Position numbers and translations under genes: made by a program. From Thauera sp. K11 (lineage in GTDB: Bacteria; Pseudomonadota; Gammaproteobacteria; Burkholderiales; Rhodocyclaceae), in contig NZ_CP023439.1 in assembly GCF_002354895.1 (NCBI RefSeq), positions 4,464,001 through 4,528,000 of the forward strand: 64,000 nucleotides of DNA, written 5' to 3'. Each line of letters begins with the position of its first letter. The stretch's first letter is position 1. Of the stretch, positions 35,530-44,681 are shown one piece after another. Under the pieces are notes generated by a model. It searched no databases. It saw only the letters and a program-made list of their open reading frames with translations, and was not told where the DNA came from.

Positions 35530-36477
35530 ATGCCGCCTCAAGCGAACTGCGCGCTGCCTCAGGGTTACCAGCTCGACCGCTACCGGATCGAGCGGCAGCT
35601 TTCGGTCGGCGGCTTTTCCATCGTCTATCTGGCGCTGGACACCGACGGCACGCCGGTGGCGCTGAAGGAATACCTGCCGAACTCGCTCGCGCTGCGCGGC
35701 GAGGGCGAGATCGAGCCGCAGGTGTCGGAGCAGCACCTGCCCGCGTTTCGCTACGGCATGAAGTGCTTTTTCGAGGAAGGCCGGGCGCTCGCCAAGCTGA
35801 TGCACCCCAACGTGGTGCGGGTGCTCAATTTCTTCCGCGCCAACGGCACCGTGTACATGGTGATGCAGTTCGAGCGCGGCCGCACCCTGCACGACTACAT
35901 CAACAAGCACCGCGGCGAGCTGCGCGAGAACTTCATCCGCGCGGTGTTCGCGCGCATGCTCAACGGCCTGCGCGAGGTCCATGCGCACAAGCTGCTGCAT
36001 CTCGACATCAAGCCCTCCAACATCTACCTGCGCAAGGACGGCACGCCGGTGCTGCTCGATTTCGGCGCGGCGCGGCAGACGCTGCTGAACGACCAGCCCA
36101 TCCTGAAGCCGATGTACACGCCCGGCTTCGCGTCGCCCGAGCAGTACGAGGGCCGCAACGGACTGGGACCGTGGAGTGACATCTACAGCGTGGGCGCCAG
36201 CCTGCACGCGTGCATCGCCGGCACCGCGCCGCCGCGCGCCGACGAGCGCGTCAAGCGCGACACGCTGCAGCCCCTGGCCAGGACGCACACGGGACGCTAT
36301 TCGAACCAGTTGCTGGGGCTGGTAGATTGGTGCCTGCGCCTCGATGCACTGGAGCGCCCGCAAAGTGTCTATGCCCTGCAGAAGGCCCTGATGCAGCCCA
36401 CTGCCGGCGGCACCGTCCCCGCGCCCAGGTTCACCGATCTCGGCGCCCGACTCAGGTCCTTCATCGGCCGAAGCTGA
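35530..36477 (+). CDS. Serine/threonine protein kinase
   Basis: The 315-residue protein is a single Hanks-type kinase domain without a transmembrane segment. Visible are the glycine loop (LSVGGFSIVY), the ATP-binding Lys in VALKEYLP near 48, the catalytic loop HLDIKPSN near 157-164 (HLD in place of HRD, common in this bacterial group), the DFGAAR motif near 177 and an APE-like SPEQYEG. It is followed after 10 bases by a PP2C phosphatase, so the two form a reversible phosphorylation pair; the targets are unknown. Confidence 0.92.
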   Translation: MPPQANCALPQGYQLDRYRIERQLSVGGFSIVYLALDTDGTPVALKEYLPNSLALRGEGEIEPQVSEQHLPAFRYGMKCFFEEGRALAKLMHPNVVRVLNFFRANGTVYMVMQFERGRTLHDYINKHRGELRENFIRAVFARMLNGLREVHAHKLLHLDIKPSNIYLRKDGTPVLLDFGAARQTLLNDQPILKPMYTPGFASPEQYEGRNGLGPWSDIYSVGASLHACIAGTAPPRADERVKRDTLQPLARTHTGRYSNQLLGLVDWCLRLDALERPQSVYALQKALMQPTAGGTVPAPRFTDLGARLRSFIGRS

Positions 36478-36487
36478 GGGCAGACCC

Positions 36488-37444
36488 ATGCGTTTCACCA
36501 TCTACCAGGAAAGCCGCATCGGCCAGCGCCGCACCAATCAGGACCGCATCGCCTACTGCTACTCGCGCGATGCGTTGCTGATGCTGGTGGCCGACGGCAT
36601 GGGCGGGCACCTGCACGGCGAGATCGCCGCCCAGGTGGCGGCGAAGGTGATCACGCAGTCCTTCCAGCGCGACGCCACGCCGGCGCTGCGGGAGCCGGCC
36701 CTGTTCCTGTCGCGCGCACTGGTCAGCGCCCATCATGCGATCCTCGACTTCAGCTTCGACCGGAACCTGCCGGAATCGCCGCGCACCACCATCGTCGCCT
36801 GCGTGGTACAGGACGGCGTGGCCTGGTGGGCGCATGCCGGCGATTCTCGCCTCTACCTGCTGCGCCAAGGCCACATCCACATGCAGACGCGCGACCACTC
36901 GCGCGTGCAACTGATGATGGAGCAGGGCCTGCTCGACGCACGCGACGCGGCGAGCCACCCCGGACGCAACCGCATCTACTCCTGCCTGGGCGGCACGCAG
37001 CCTCCGCAGATCGATTTTTCGCGCGGCACCCCGCTCTGCAACGGCGACGTCGTCGCCCTGTGCAGCGACGGCCTGTGGGCGCCGCTCGGCGACGACGGCC
37101 TGCTGCTGGGGCTGGCCGGCAGGTCGGTGATGCAGGGCGTGCCGCAACTGCTGGATCGCGCCGAGATCAACGCCGGCGCGACGGCGGACAATCTGTCGCT
37201 GATCGCGATGTGCTGGCAGGACGAATCCGCGCCGCCTGGCGTCGACACCATCTCCACGCGGACGATGGCGCTGGACGAATACACCACCCGCATCGACGTC
37301 TTCGAGCGCGCCCGCCCGCCCGCCCCCGTCGGCACCACCGTACCGGGCGCCCTCGGCGCGGCGGCCGATCTCACCGACGAGGAGATCGAGCGCGCCATCG
37401 CCGAGATCAACGCCGCCATCAACAAATTCGACAAACAGGAATAG
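36488..37444 (+). CDS. PP2C-family (PPM) protein phosphatase
   Basis: The 318-residue protein has the metal-binding motifs of PPM phosphatases: RRTNQDR at the start (NQD for the usual NED), [42 protein letters not shown] and the final Asp in [10 protein letters not shown]. It should remove phosphate from Ser/Thr residues, most likely those modified by the kinase encoded 10 bases upstream. The last 60 residues are an acidic tail outside the catalytic core. Confidence 0.93.
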   Translation: MRFTIYQESRIGQRRTNQDRIAYCYSRDALLMLVADGMGGHLHGEIAAQVAAKVITQSFQRDATPALREPALFLSRALVSAHHAILDFSFDRNLPESPRTTIVACVVQDGVAWWAHAGDSRLYLLRQGHIHMQTRDHSRVQLMMEQGLLDARDAASHPGRNRIYSCLGGTQPPQIDFSRGTPLCNGDVVALCSDGLWAPLGDDGLLLGLAGRSVMQGVPQLLDRAEINAGATADNLSLIAMCWQDESAPPGVDTISTRTMALDEYTTRIDVFERARPPAPVGTTVPGALGAAADLTDEEIERAIAEINAAINKFDKQE

Positions 37445-37455
37445 CAGGGAACACC

Positions 37456-38175
37456 ATGCGACCCAGCCAACGCGAGCCCGACGAACTCCGCCCCGTCCGC
37501 CTGACCCGCGGCTACACCCGCCACGCCGAGGGTTCGGTGCTGGTGGAATTCGGCGACACCCGGGTGCTGTGCACCGCCAGCGTGGAGGAGGGCGTGCCCG
37601 GCTTCCTGCGCGGCAAGGGCCAGGGCTGGCTCACCGCCGAGTACGGCATGCTGCCGCGCGCCACCCACACCCGCAGCGCGCGCGAGGCCGCCAGGGGCAA
37701 GCAGAGCGGGCGCACGCAGGAGATCCAGCGCCTGATCGGCCGCAGCCTGCGGGCGGTGGTCGATCTCGCGGCGCTGGGCGAACGCCAGATCGTCGTCGAT
37801 TGCGACGTGCTGCAGGCCGACGGCGGCACCCGTACCGCCGCCATCACCGGCGCCTGCGTCGCGGTGCACGACGCGCTGCAGAAACTCGTCGCCGCGGGCA
37901 CGCTCCAACGCAGCCCGATGACCGGTTTCGTCGCCGCGGTCTCCGTCGGCATCCATCGCGGGGTGCCGGTGCTCGACCTGGACTATGCCGAGGATTCGGA
38001 CTGCGACACCGACATGAACGTCGTGATGACCGCCGGCGGCGGCCTCATCGAGGTACAGGGCACGGCCGAGGGCGCCGCCTTCTCGCGCGCCGAGCTGAAC
38101 GCGCTGCTGGACCTCGCCGAGGGCGGCATCCGCCGCCTGAACGAACTGCAGCGCAGCGCCGTCGCCGGAGACTGA
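37456..38175 (+). CDS. rph: Ribonuclease PH
   Basis: The 239-residue protein matches RNase PH, a phosphate-dependent 3' exonuclease that trims tRNA precursors: [53 protein letters not shown] and [18 protein letters not shown] are all present. The frame is open far upstream, but the ATG at 37456 has CAGGGA before it and is the family start. It follows the phosphatase after 11 bases and is followed by rdgB after three. Confidence 0.97.
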   Translation: MRPSQREPDELRPVRLTRGYTRHAEGSVLVEFGDTRVLCTASVEEGVPGFLRGKGQGWLTAEYGMLPRATHTRSAREAARGKQSGRTQEIQRLIGRSLRAVVDLAALGERQIVVDCDVLQADGGTRTAAITGACVAVHDALQKLVAAGTLQRSPMTGFVAAVSVGIHRGVPVLDLDYAEDSDCDTDMNVVMTAGGGLIEVQGTAEGAAFSRAELNALLDLAEGGIRRLNELQRSAVAGD

Positions 38176-38178
38176 ACC

Positions 38179-38775
38179 ATGAGCAGACGACTCGTCCTCG
38201 CCAGCAACAACGCGAAGAAGGCGGCCGAGATGCAGGCCCTCCTGGCGCCGCTCGGCATCGAGGTGATCCCGCAATCCGCGCTCGGCGTCGGCGAGGCCGA
38301 GGAACCCCATCCCACCTTCGTCGAAAACGCGCTGGCCAAGGCGCGCCATGCCGCCGCGGCCACCGGCCTGCCGGCGGTGGCGGACGATTCGGGCCTGTGC
38401 GTCGAGGCGCTGGGCGGCGCTCCCGGCGTGCAGTCGGCGCGCTACGCCGGGGAGCCGAAATCGGACGCGCGCAACAACGCCCTGCTGCTGGAGAAGCTCG
38501 CCGGGGTGGCCGACCGCCGCGCCTATTTCTTCTCCAGCGTGGTGCTGGTGCGGCACGGGGAGGACCCGCGCCCGCTGATCGCGGATGGCGAATGGCACGG
38601 GACCATCCTCGAGGAAGCGCGCGGCGAGGGCGGTTTCGGCTACGACCCGCTATTCTGGCTGCCCGAGCTGGAGCAGACCGCCGCCGAACTCGACGCCAAG
38701 CTGAAGAACAGCCTCAGCCACCGCGGCGGCGCCATGCGCCACCTGCTCGACCGGCTCAAGCACCATTCGCTGTGA
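38179..38775 (+). CDS. rdgB: XTP/dITP diphosphatase (RdgB/HAM1)
   Basis: RdgB hydrolyses non-canonical purine triphosphates (XTP, ITP, dITP) and keeps them out of DNA and RNA. The 198-residue protein shows RRLVLASNNAKKAAEM, THPTFVENALAKARH-like PTFVENALAKARHAA, VADDSGLCVEALGGAPGV and GFGYDPLFWLPE. It sits three bases behind rph and shortly before hemW, a conserved trio. Confidence 0.96.
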   Translation: MSRRLVLASNNAKKAAEMQALLAPLGIEVIPQSALGVGEAEEPHPTFVENALAKARHAAAATGLPAVADDSGLCVEALGGAPGVQSARYAGEPKSDARNNALLLEKLAGVADRRAYFFSSVVLVRHGEDPRPLIADGEWHGTILEEARGEGGFGYDPLFWLPELEQTAAELDAKLKNSLSHRGGAMRHLLDRLKHHSL

Positions 38776-38788
38776 CGCCGCCGGCCCG

Positions 38789-40015
38789 ATGAACGATCGC
38801 CGCATCATCGCGCTGCAGCCGGCCGCCCCGCTGCAGCGCGCCGTCCCGCTGCCGGAACGCCCGCAACTGACCGCCCCGCCGCCCCTTTCGCTGTACGTGC
38901 ATTTCCCCTGGTGCGTGCGCAAGTGTCCGTATTGCGACTTCAACTCGCATGCCGCGCGCGACGGCGCCGCCATTCCAGAGGCGGCGTGGATCGACGCGGT
39001 GATCGCCGACCTGCAGGCGGCGCTGCCGCAGGTCTGGGGACGGCGGGTGCTCAGCATCTTCTTCGGCGGCGGCACGCCCAGCCTGATGTCGGCGGCGGGC
39101 CTGGACCGGCTGCTGACCGCCATCCGCATGCTGCTGCCGCTCGATCCGCTGGCCGAGGTCACGCTGGAGGCCAACCCCGGCACGGTGGAAGCCGCACGCT
39201 TCCGCGACTTCCGCGCCGCCGGCGTGAATCGGCTGTCGCTGGGCATACAGAGCTTCGACGACGCCATGCTGGCGCGTATCGGCCGCATCCACGGCGGCGA
39301 CGAGGCGCGGCGCGCGATCGACGTCGCGCAGGCGCATTTCGAGCGCGTGAATCTCGACCTGATGTACGCGCTGCCCGGGCAGACGCCGGACATGGCGCTC
39401 GGCGACCTGCGCACCGCGCTCGGCTCCGGCGTCGGCCACCTGAGCTGCTACCACCTGACGCTGGAACCCAACACGCCCTTCGCCCACGACCCGCCGCCGC
39501 TGCCCGACGACGATACCGCCGCCGACATGCAGCAGGCGATGGAGGACGAACTGGCGGGCGCGGGTTTCGAGCACTACGAAACCTCCGCCTTCGCCCGCCC
39601 CGGCCGGCAGTGCCTGCACAACCTGAACTACTGGACCTTCGGCGACTATCTCGGCATCGGCCCCGGCGCGCATGGCAAGCTGTCGAGCCACGAGGGCATC
39701 CGCCGCGAGATGCGCCACAAGCACCCGGCGCGCTACCTCGAAGGCGCCGCGCGCGGCGATTTCGTCCAGGACAGCCGCGACGTGGGCGTGGCCGAACTGC
39801 CGTTCGAATTCATGATGAACGCGCTGCGCCTCGCCGATGGCTTCCCGCCCGCCCTGTTCGCCGCCCGCACCGGCTTGCCGCTGGAATCGATCGGCGACGA
39901 ACTGCGCGCCGCGCGCGACCGCGGCCTGCTCGACCTCGCCGCCGACGCGATCCGCCCCACCGCACAAGGGCGGCGTTTCCTCAACGACCTGCTGCAGGTC
40001 TTCCTGCACGACTGA
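38789..40015 (+). CDS. hemW: Radical SAM heme chaperone HemW
   Basis: The 408-residue protein has the radical SAM cluster motif CVRKCPYCDF near 48-56, GGGTPSLMSAAGL, and the C-terminal HemN_C domain (FEFMMNALRLADGFP). HemW binds heme and passes it to respiratory enzymes; it lacks coproporphyrinogen dehydrogenase activity and was often misnamed HemN. The window order, next to rph-rdgB, is typical. It ends 20 bases before the convergent tonB. Confidence 0.93.
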   Translation: MNDRRIIALQPAAPLQRAVPLPERPQLTAPPPLSLYVHFPWCVRKCPYCDFNSHAARDGAAIPEAAWIDAVIADLQAALPQVWGRRVLSIFFGGGTPSLMSAAGLDRLLTAIRMLLPLDPLAEVTLEANPGTVEAARFRDFRAAGVNRLSLGIQSFDDAMLARIGRIHGGDEARRAIDVAQAHFERVNLDLMYALPGQTPDMALGDLRTALGSGVGHLSCYHLTLEPNTPFAHDPPPLPDDDTAADMQQAMEDELAGAGFEHYETSAFARPGRQCLHNLNYWTFGDYLGIGPGAHGKLSSHEGIRREMRHKHPARYLEGAARGDFVQDSRDVGVAELPFEFMMNALRLADGFPPALFAARTGLPLESIGDELRAARDRGLLDLAADAIRPTAQGRRFLNDLLQVFLHD

Positions 40016-40035
40016 ACGTCGCCGGACGCTCCGCC

Positions 40036-40770
40036 TCAACCGCTCACGGTGAACCGGATCGGGAATTCGACCCAGCTCGCCAGCGGCTCGTCGCCGCGGC
40101 GGGCGGGGATGAAGCGCCAGTTCCGCACCGCGCGCAGCGCGGCATCGTCGAGCAGGCGGTAGCCGCTCCCCTTGGCAAGGCGGATTTCGCGCGGCCGCCC
40201 GTCGCCGTCGACCCACACCCGCAGCCACACCACGCCGCCGATGCCTTGCTCCTGCAGCAGCGGCGGGTAGGCCGGCGCGGGGTTGTAGGCGTAGTCCGGG
40301 TGCGCCTCGCGGACCGGCGGGGTTTCGGGCACGGCCGACGGCGCCGGGGAGGATGCAGCCGCCTGCGGCGCCAGCGGCTGCGATGCGGGCTGCGTGCCGG
40401 CGGCAGCCTCCACGGGCGGCCGCGGCAGGCCGGCCGCGGCCTCCACCGCCGGCGCGGCCGGCCGGGCCGCCTCGGGCCGCGGCGGCGATGGCGCCGCGGC
40501 GGGCCTTCGCGCCGCCGCCCGCCGCGGCTGGGCAGGCGCCTCCTGCCGTACGGGCGGCATCGCCGCCGGCACGGACGCAACACGCCCGTCGCCCGCCTCG
40601 GGCGGTGCCGGCAATTGCGCCTCGAGTTCCGGCAGCAACACGACCCGCATCGCCGCCGGCGGACGCTCGCGCGGCGGCGGCGCCTCGCGCACCGCCTGCG
40701 CCAGGGCGGGCAGGAACGCGGCATGCGCAGCCATGCTCAGCAGCGCTGCGACGGGCCTTCGCCTGTCCAT
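40036..40770 (-). CDS. tonB: TonB energy-transducing protein of the heme-uptake operon
   Basis: With ATG 40770 the protein has 244 residues: a short N-terminal hydrophobic segment (VAALLSMAAHAAFLPALAQ), a long Pro/Ala-rich periplasmic spacer (about 55-150) and a C-terminal TonB domain (PAYPPLLQEQGIGGVVWLRV, ALRAVRNWRFIPARRGDEP). TonB transfers inner-membrane energy to outer-membrane receptors, here HmuR. It is the last gene of the hmu operon, 13 bases after hmuV. ExbB and ExbD are not in the window, so they must be supplied from elsewhere. The low-complexity spacer makes the exact start slightly uncertain. Confidence 0.87.
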   Translation of the reverse strand: MDRRRPVAALLSMAAHAAFLPALAQAVREAPPPRERPPAAMRVVLLPELEAQLPAPPEAGDGRVASVPAAMPPVRQEAPAQPRRAAARRPAAAPSPPRPEAARPAAPAVEAAAGLPRPPVEAAAGTQPASQPLAPQAAASSPAPSAVPETPPVREAHPDYAYNPAPAYPPLLQEQGIGGVVWLRVWVDGDGRPREIRLAKGSGYRLLDDAALRAVRNWRFIPARRGDEPLASWVEFPIRFTVSG

Positions 40771-40783
40771 TTCCGCCCTCCGC

Positions 40784-41599
40784 CTACGCCGCCATCCTGC
40801 CCGGCGCGAGGCGGCGCGCCGGCAGCACGACGAGGTCGCCGTGGCGGTTGGTGGCGCTGTCGAAGGCGATGCCGTACAGCGCTTCGAGCGCCGGCAGCGC
40901 CTCTGCGCCGCTGCGCAGGTCGTCGGTGATGGCGCCTTCGCGTACCAGCAGCAGGCGGTCGAACCCCAGCAGCGCATGATTGACGTCGTGCAGCACCGCC
41001 ATCACCGCATGGCCGCGCGCGGCGGCGAAGGTCTCGATGTGCTCGAGCAGGTCGAACTGCAGGCCGGGGTCGAGTGCCGCCAGCGGTTCGTCCACCAGCA
41101 GCAGGCCGCCTTCCGCGTCCCACAATTGCGCGAAGATGCGCGCGAGCTGGATGCGCGCCTTTTCGCCGCCCGACAGCGTGTCGAAGCGGCGGTCGAGCAG
41201 GTGGGCGGCGCAGGCCAGTTCGGCGGCGTCGCGCACGATGCGCGGCAGGCCGGGGTCGTGCGCGCGCGCCACCCGGCCGAGGCCGATCACCAGTTCGGTC
41301 TGCAGCCCGAAAGCCACTTCGGTGGATTGCGGCAGCACCGCGCGCCGGCGGCTCAGTTCGGGAAAGCTCCATGCGCCCAGCGCCCGCCCGTCCAGCAGCA
41401 CCCGGCCGCACCGCAGCGCTTGCTCGCGCGCGATGATCTTGAGCAGCGTGGACTTGCCCGCGCCGCTCGGCCCCAGGATGGCGATGCGCTCGCCCGCCTC
41501 GACGCCGCAGGTGAACGGGCCGAACACCAGCCGGCCGAAGGCAGCCTGTGCGCCGTCCAGGCGCAGCAGCGGAGAATTGCTGGCCGATTCTCCGATCAT
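40784..41599 (-). CDS. hmuV: Heme ABC transporter ATP-binding protein HmuV
   Basis: The 271-residue ATPase drives heme import through HmuU. Walker A GPSGAGKST, the Q-loop (LPQSTEV), signature LSGGEKAR, Walker B LLLVDEPLAALDP and the H-loop (VLHDVNHAL) are all intact. The ATG at 41599 lies five bases behind the hmuU stop. The frame is open much further upstream, but that part is a shadow of hmuU. Confidence 0.94.
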   Translation of the reverse strand: MIGESASNSPLLRLDGAQAAFGRLVFGPFTCGVEAGERIAILGPSGAGKSTLLKIIAREQALRCGRVLLDGRALGAWSFPELSRRRAVLPQSTEVAFGLQTELVIGLGRVARAHDPGLPRIVRDAAELACAAHLLDRRFDTLSGGEKARIQLARIFAQLWDAEGGLLLVDEPLAALDPGLQFDLLEHIETFAAARGHAVMAVLHDVNHALLGFDRLLLVREGAITDDLRSGAEALPALEALYGIAFDSATNRHGDLVVLPARRLAPGRMAA

Positions 41600-41604
41600 G
41601 CCTG

Positions 41605-42675
41605 TCACCCTATGCGGTTGCGGCTGCGCGCCAGCAGGAACAGAAAGAACGGCGCGCCGAGCAGCGCGGTGAAGATGCCCACCGGGATCTCCGCCGGAAT
41701 GGCCACGGTGCGCGCGAGCGTGTCCGCCAGCAGCAGCAGCAGCGCGCCCGTCAGCATCGACAGCGGGGCGACCTGCCGCTGGTCGGGCCCGGTGACCGTG
41801 CGCACGATGTGCGGCGCCACCAGGCCGATGAAGCCGATCATGCCGCACCAGGCGACGGCAAAGCCGCACAGCAGCGCCACCAGCACGATGACGTGGGAGC
41901 GCAGCCGGCGCACGTCGATGCCGACGTGCGCGGCGGCGGCTTCGCCCAGCGCCAGCGCGTTCATCCCCCGCACCAGCCGGCGCACGCGCAGCGCGACGGC
42001 GGCCAGCAGCGCCGCCAGCGCCAATACCAGCACCCAGCCCGCGCCCGCGAGCGAACCCAGCGTCCAGAACGACAGGCTGCGCAACTGCTCGTCGGTGGCC
42101 AGATAGGTGCACAGGCCGATCACCGCCACCGCCAGCGCGTTGAACGCCACGCCGGTCAGCAGCAGGCCGGCGATGGAGCCCGGCGTGATCCAGCGCGCCA
42201 CGCGGTCCAGCGCCAGACACACGCCGAGCGCACCGGCAAACGCCGCGCCCGGCAGCAGCCAGAAGCGCCACGCCATCGGCAGGCCCGGCTCCATTCCCGC
42301 CACCACGACGATGGCCAGCGCCACCGCGCAGGCCGCGCCGCTGGTGACGCCGAGCAGCCCGGGGTCGGCGAGCGGGTTGCGGAACAGGCCCTGCGCCAGC
42401 GCGCCGGACAGGCCCAGCGCCGCGCCCACCAGCATGGCGAACAGCGCGCGCGGCAGGCGCAGGTTCCACAGCACGTAGCCGCCGCCGGTGAGCGGCCGGC
42501 CGTCGGCCGCCAGCAGGGCGTACCAGTCTTCCAGCGCCACCGGCACGGCGCCGCAGCGCACCGCCACCGCCAGGCTCGCCAGCAGCACGGCGGCAAGGAG
42601 CGGCGCCGGCCGGGCGCGCAGGCGCGCAGTCAGGGGCATGAGCGGCGGCGGCAGCGCGGTGGCGGTCCGGTTCAT
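41605..42675 (-). CDS. hmuU: Heme ABC transporter permease HmuU (FecCD family)
   Basis: The 356-residue protein has about ten transmembrane segments and the FecCD/BtuC signatures: WNLRLPRALFAMLVGAALGL, LAQGLFRNPLADPGLLGVTS and WCGMIGFIGLVAPHIVRTVT. It forms the inner-membrane channel for heme. Its ATG overlaps the hmuT stop (ATGA), and hmuV follows after five bases, so T, U and V are translated together. Confidence 0.94.
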   Translation of the reverse strand: MNRTATALPPPLMPLTARLRARPAPLLAAVLLASLAVAVRCGAVPVALEDWYALLAADGRPLTGGGYVLWNLRLPRALFAMLVGAALGLSGALAQGLFRNPLADPGLLGVTSGAACAVALAIVVVAGMEPGLPMAWRFWLLPGAAFAGALGVCLALDRVARWITPGSIAGLLLTGVAFNALAVAVIGLCTYLATDEQLRSLSFWTLGSLAGAGWVLVLALAALLAAVALRVRRLVRGMNALALGEAAAAHVGIDVRRLRSHVIVLVALLCGFAVAWCGMIGFIGLVAPHIVRTVTGPDQRQVAPLSMLTGALLLLLADTLARTVAIPAEIPVGIFTALLGAPFFLFLLARSRNRIG

Positions 42676-43598
42676 GCGCCTTGCGCTCCGTTCAGCGCAA
42701 CGTCCAGCGCATCAAGCGCGGCCGGCATGCGGGGACCGAAGCCGAGCAGGAACATCGCCTCCAGCGCCACGACGCGGCGCGCGGCACCCGCCGGCGTCTG
42801 GCTCAGGCCGGGCAGGGCGAGCACGCGGTCGACGCCGCCGTTCGCCTTCAGCCCCTGCTCGGTCAGCAGCACGATGTCGGGCCGCGCGGCGATCAGCGCC
42901 TCGGCCCCCAGCGGCTTGAAGCCGTCGAAATCCTGCACCGCATTGGCGGCGCCGGCGTAGCGGATCATCGCGTCGGCATTGGTGGCGCGGCCGCTCACCA
43001 TGATCTGGCCGGGGCTGTGGGCGAGGACGAACAGCACGCGCGGCGACGGCGCGGCGCGGGCTTCGATGCGACGGCGCACGCGCGCCCAGTCGGCCTGCAG
43101 CGCGGCGGCCATGCTCCCGGCGCGCTGGGCGCGGCCGGTGAGTTCGCCCATGCGGCGCACGCGGTCGAGCATGCCTTCGAAGCGGTGGTTGGCCGGCAGC
43201 ACGTTCACCGCCACGCCGGCATCGGCGATCTGGCGCAGCACCGCCGGCGGGCCGGCCTCCTCGGTGGCGACGAGCCGGGTCGGCGCCAGCGCGAGGATGC
43301 CTTCGGCCGACAGCGAGCGCGCATAGCCGACGCTGGGCAGCCGGGTGGCCGCTTCGGGGTATAGCGAGGTGGTGTCGACGCCGACCAGTTCCTGTTCGCA
43401 GCCCAGCGCGTAGGCGATCTCGGTGAGCGCGCCGCCGACGCTGACCAGCCGCTGCGGCGCACTGGCCGCGGCGGCGGCACGCGCGGCGCCCGACCCGGCG
43501 AAGGCCGCGGCCGCGCCGAGGCGCGCCAGCCGGGAGAGTGCCGCGCGGCGGCCGGCGGATCGCACCGCGCCGGGGCGGCCTGGCGTCAGACGGGGCAT
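42672..43598 (-). CDS. hmuT: Periplasmic heme-binding protein HmuT
   Basis: The 308-residue protein belongs to the class III substrate-binding proteins. After a twin-arginine-like, Ala-rich N-terminus (RRAALSRLARLGAAAAFAGS) it shows QRLVSVGGALTEIAYALGCE, GVDTTSLYPEAATRLPSVGY, GRATNADAMIRYAGAANAV and a C-terminal MFLLGFGPRMPAAL. The Tyr in PSVGYARS is at the position of the heme ligand in this family. The ATG at 43598 overlaps the end of hmuS by 13 bases. Confidence 0.92.
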   Translation of the reverse strand: MPRLTPGRPGAVRSAGRRAALSRLARLGAAAAFAGSGAARAAAAASAPQRLVSVGGALTEIAYALGCEQELVGVDTTSLYPEAATRLPSVGYARSLSAEGILALAPTRLVATEEAGPPAVLRQIADAGVAVNVLPANHRFEGMLDRVRRMGELTGRAQRAGSMAAALQADWARVRRRIEARAAPSPRVLFVLAHSPGQIMVSGRATNADAMIRYAGAANAVQDFDGFKPLGAEALIAARPDIVLLTEQGLKANGGVDRVLALPGLSQTPAGAARRVVALEAMFLLGFGPRMPAALDALDVALNGAQGA

Positions 43599-44671
43599 GG
43601 CTCCGCTTCCTGCGTCAGGCTTTCGACCAGCGCGCGCCACGCCGGCAGTTCGGGCTTGCCCGGCTTGCGCTCGCCGAAGAACATCGCGATGGTCTCGCCT
43701 TGTGCGTCGAACAGTTCGAGCGAGGTCACCACGCCATCCACCGTCGGCTTGCGCACGACCCACGCGCTGGCGACGTGGTCTGCGCGCAGGTGCAGGCTGA
43801 AGCGCGGGTCGAGGATGTTGATCCACGGCCCGGCCGGGACGATGTTGGACACCGGGCCGGTGTGGATCTGGATCATGCCGGGGTTGCCGACGAACACCAT
43901 GATGGACACCTGGCCGCGGGCCGCCTCGTCGATCAGCCGGTGGGCGCTCGCGGGGGCGACGCGGCTCGCGAACTCGGCCGGCGCCAGGCGCAGGCCCTGC
44001 GTGCGCGACACGCCGAACTTCTTCAGCAGGCCGAAGAACTCGTGGGTATCGCGCAGTGCCGCCCAGGCCCCGCCGAATGCGGCGGCGTCGATGGCGTCGT
44101 CGGGCGCCTCGGCTTCGGCCGGCGGCGCGGCGCAAACCTGCATGCCGGCGCTCTGGTCCGCATCGGCGAGGCGCGCCACCAGTTCGCCGTAGGCGGCCGC
44201 GTCGCTTTGCGGCTGAAGGAACACCTTGTGGATGGCGGTGCCGGCGGCATCGAAGAACTGCAGGCTGCGCTGCACGCCCTTGTCGGTGTGCTCCTCGACG
44301 GCGAAGCCGTGCGCCCAGCGGCCATAGAAGACGCGCAGGTCGATGTCGGCGTCCAGCACCAGGCCCACCGCGCCGTTGTGCGTGGCGTTGCGGTAAGTGC
44401 CGGTCTTTTCGTGCACGCACGAGGCGTTGCGCGTGAGCGCCATGACTTCGCCCAGCGCCTGCAGCGATTCGACGATCTGCGGCCATTCGGCGCGCAGGCG
44501 GGTGGCGTGCAGCGTGCACGCGTCGGGCGGCTCGCCGCCGGGGCCGGCGTGGGCGGCGATCAGTTCGCCTTCGGAGATGCCCAGGTTCCCGGCGATGTCG
44601 CGGTGGCGGGCCTTGGCGTCACGGCGCTGCTCGGTGAAGGCTTGGCGGATGGTCTGGATTTTTTCCGGCAT
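43586..44671 (-). CDS. hmuS: Heme-degrading/heme-carrier protein HmuS (HemS family)
   Basis: The 361-residue cytoplasmic protein consists of two repeats of the HemS fold, seen in the paired segments TRNASCVHEKTGTYRN/VGLVLDADIDLRVFYGRW and VFVGNPGMIQIHTGPVSNI/WINILDPRFSLHLR. HemS proteins receive imported heme and break it down or pass it on. The gene is ten bases behind hmuR and overlaps hmuT. Confidence 0.94.
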   Translation of the reverse strand: MPEKIQTIRQAFTEQRRDAKARHRDIAGNLGISEGELIAAHAGPGGEPPDACTLHATRLRAEWPQIVESLQALGEVMALTRNASCVHEKTGTYRNATHNGAVGLVLDADIDLRVFYGRWAHGFAVEEHTDKGVQRSLQFFDAAGTAIHKVFLQPQSDAAAYGELVARLADADQSAGMQVCAAPPAEAEAPDDAIDAAAFGGAWAALRDTHEFFGLLKKFGVSRTQGLRLAPAEFASRVAPASAHRLIDEAARGQVSIMVFVGNPGMIQIHTGPVSNIVPAGPWINILDPRFSLHLRADHVASAWVVRKPTVDGVVTSLELFDAQGETIAMFFGERKPGKPELPAWRALVESLTQEAEPCPV

Positions 44672-44681
44672 GGCGGTCTCC

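Noticed and set aside
36976..38598. 540-codon minus-strand frame opposite rph and rdgB
   Set aside because: rph and rdgB on the plus strand are certain, and this frame has no motif or ribosome binding site.
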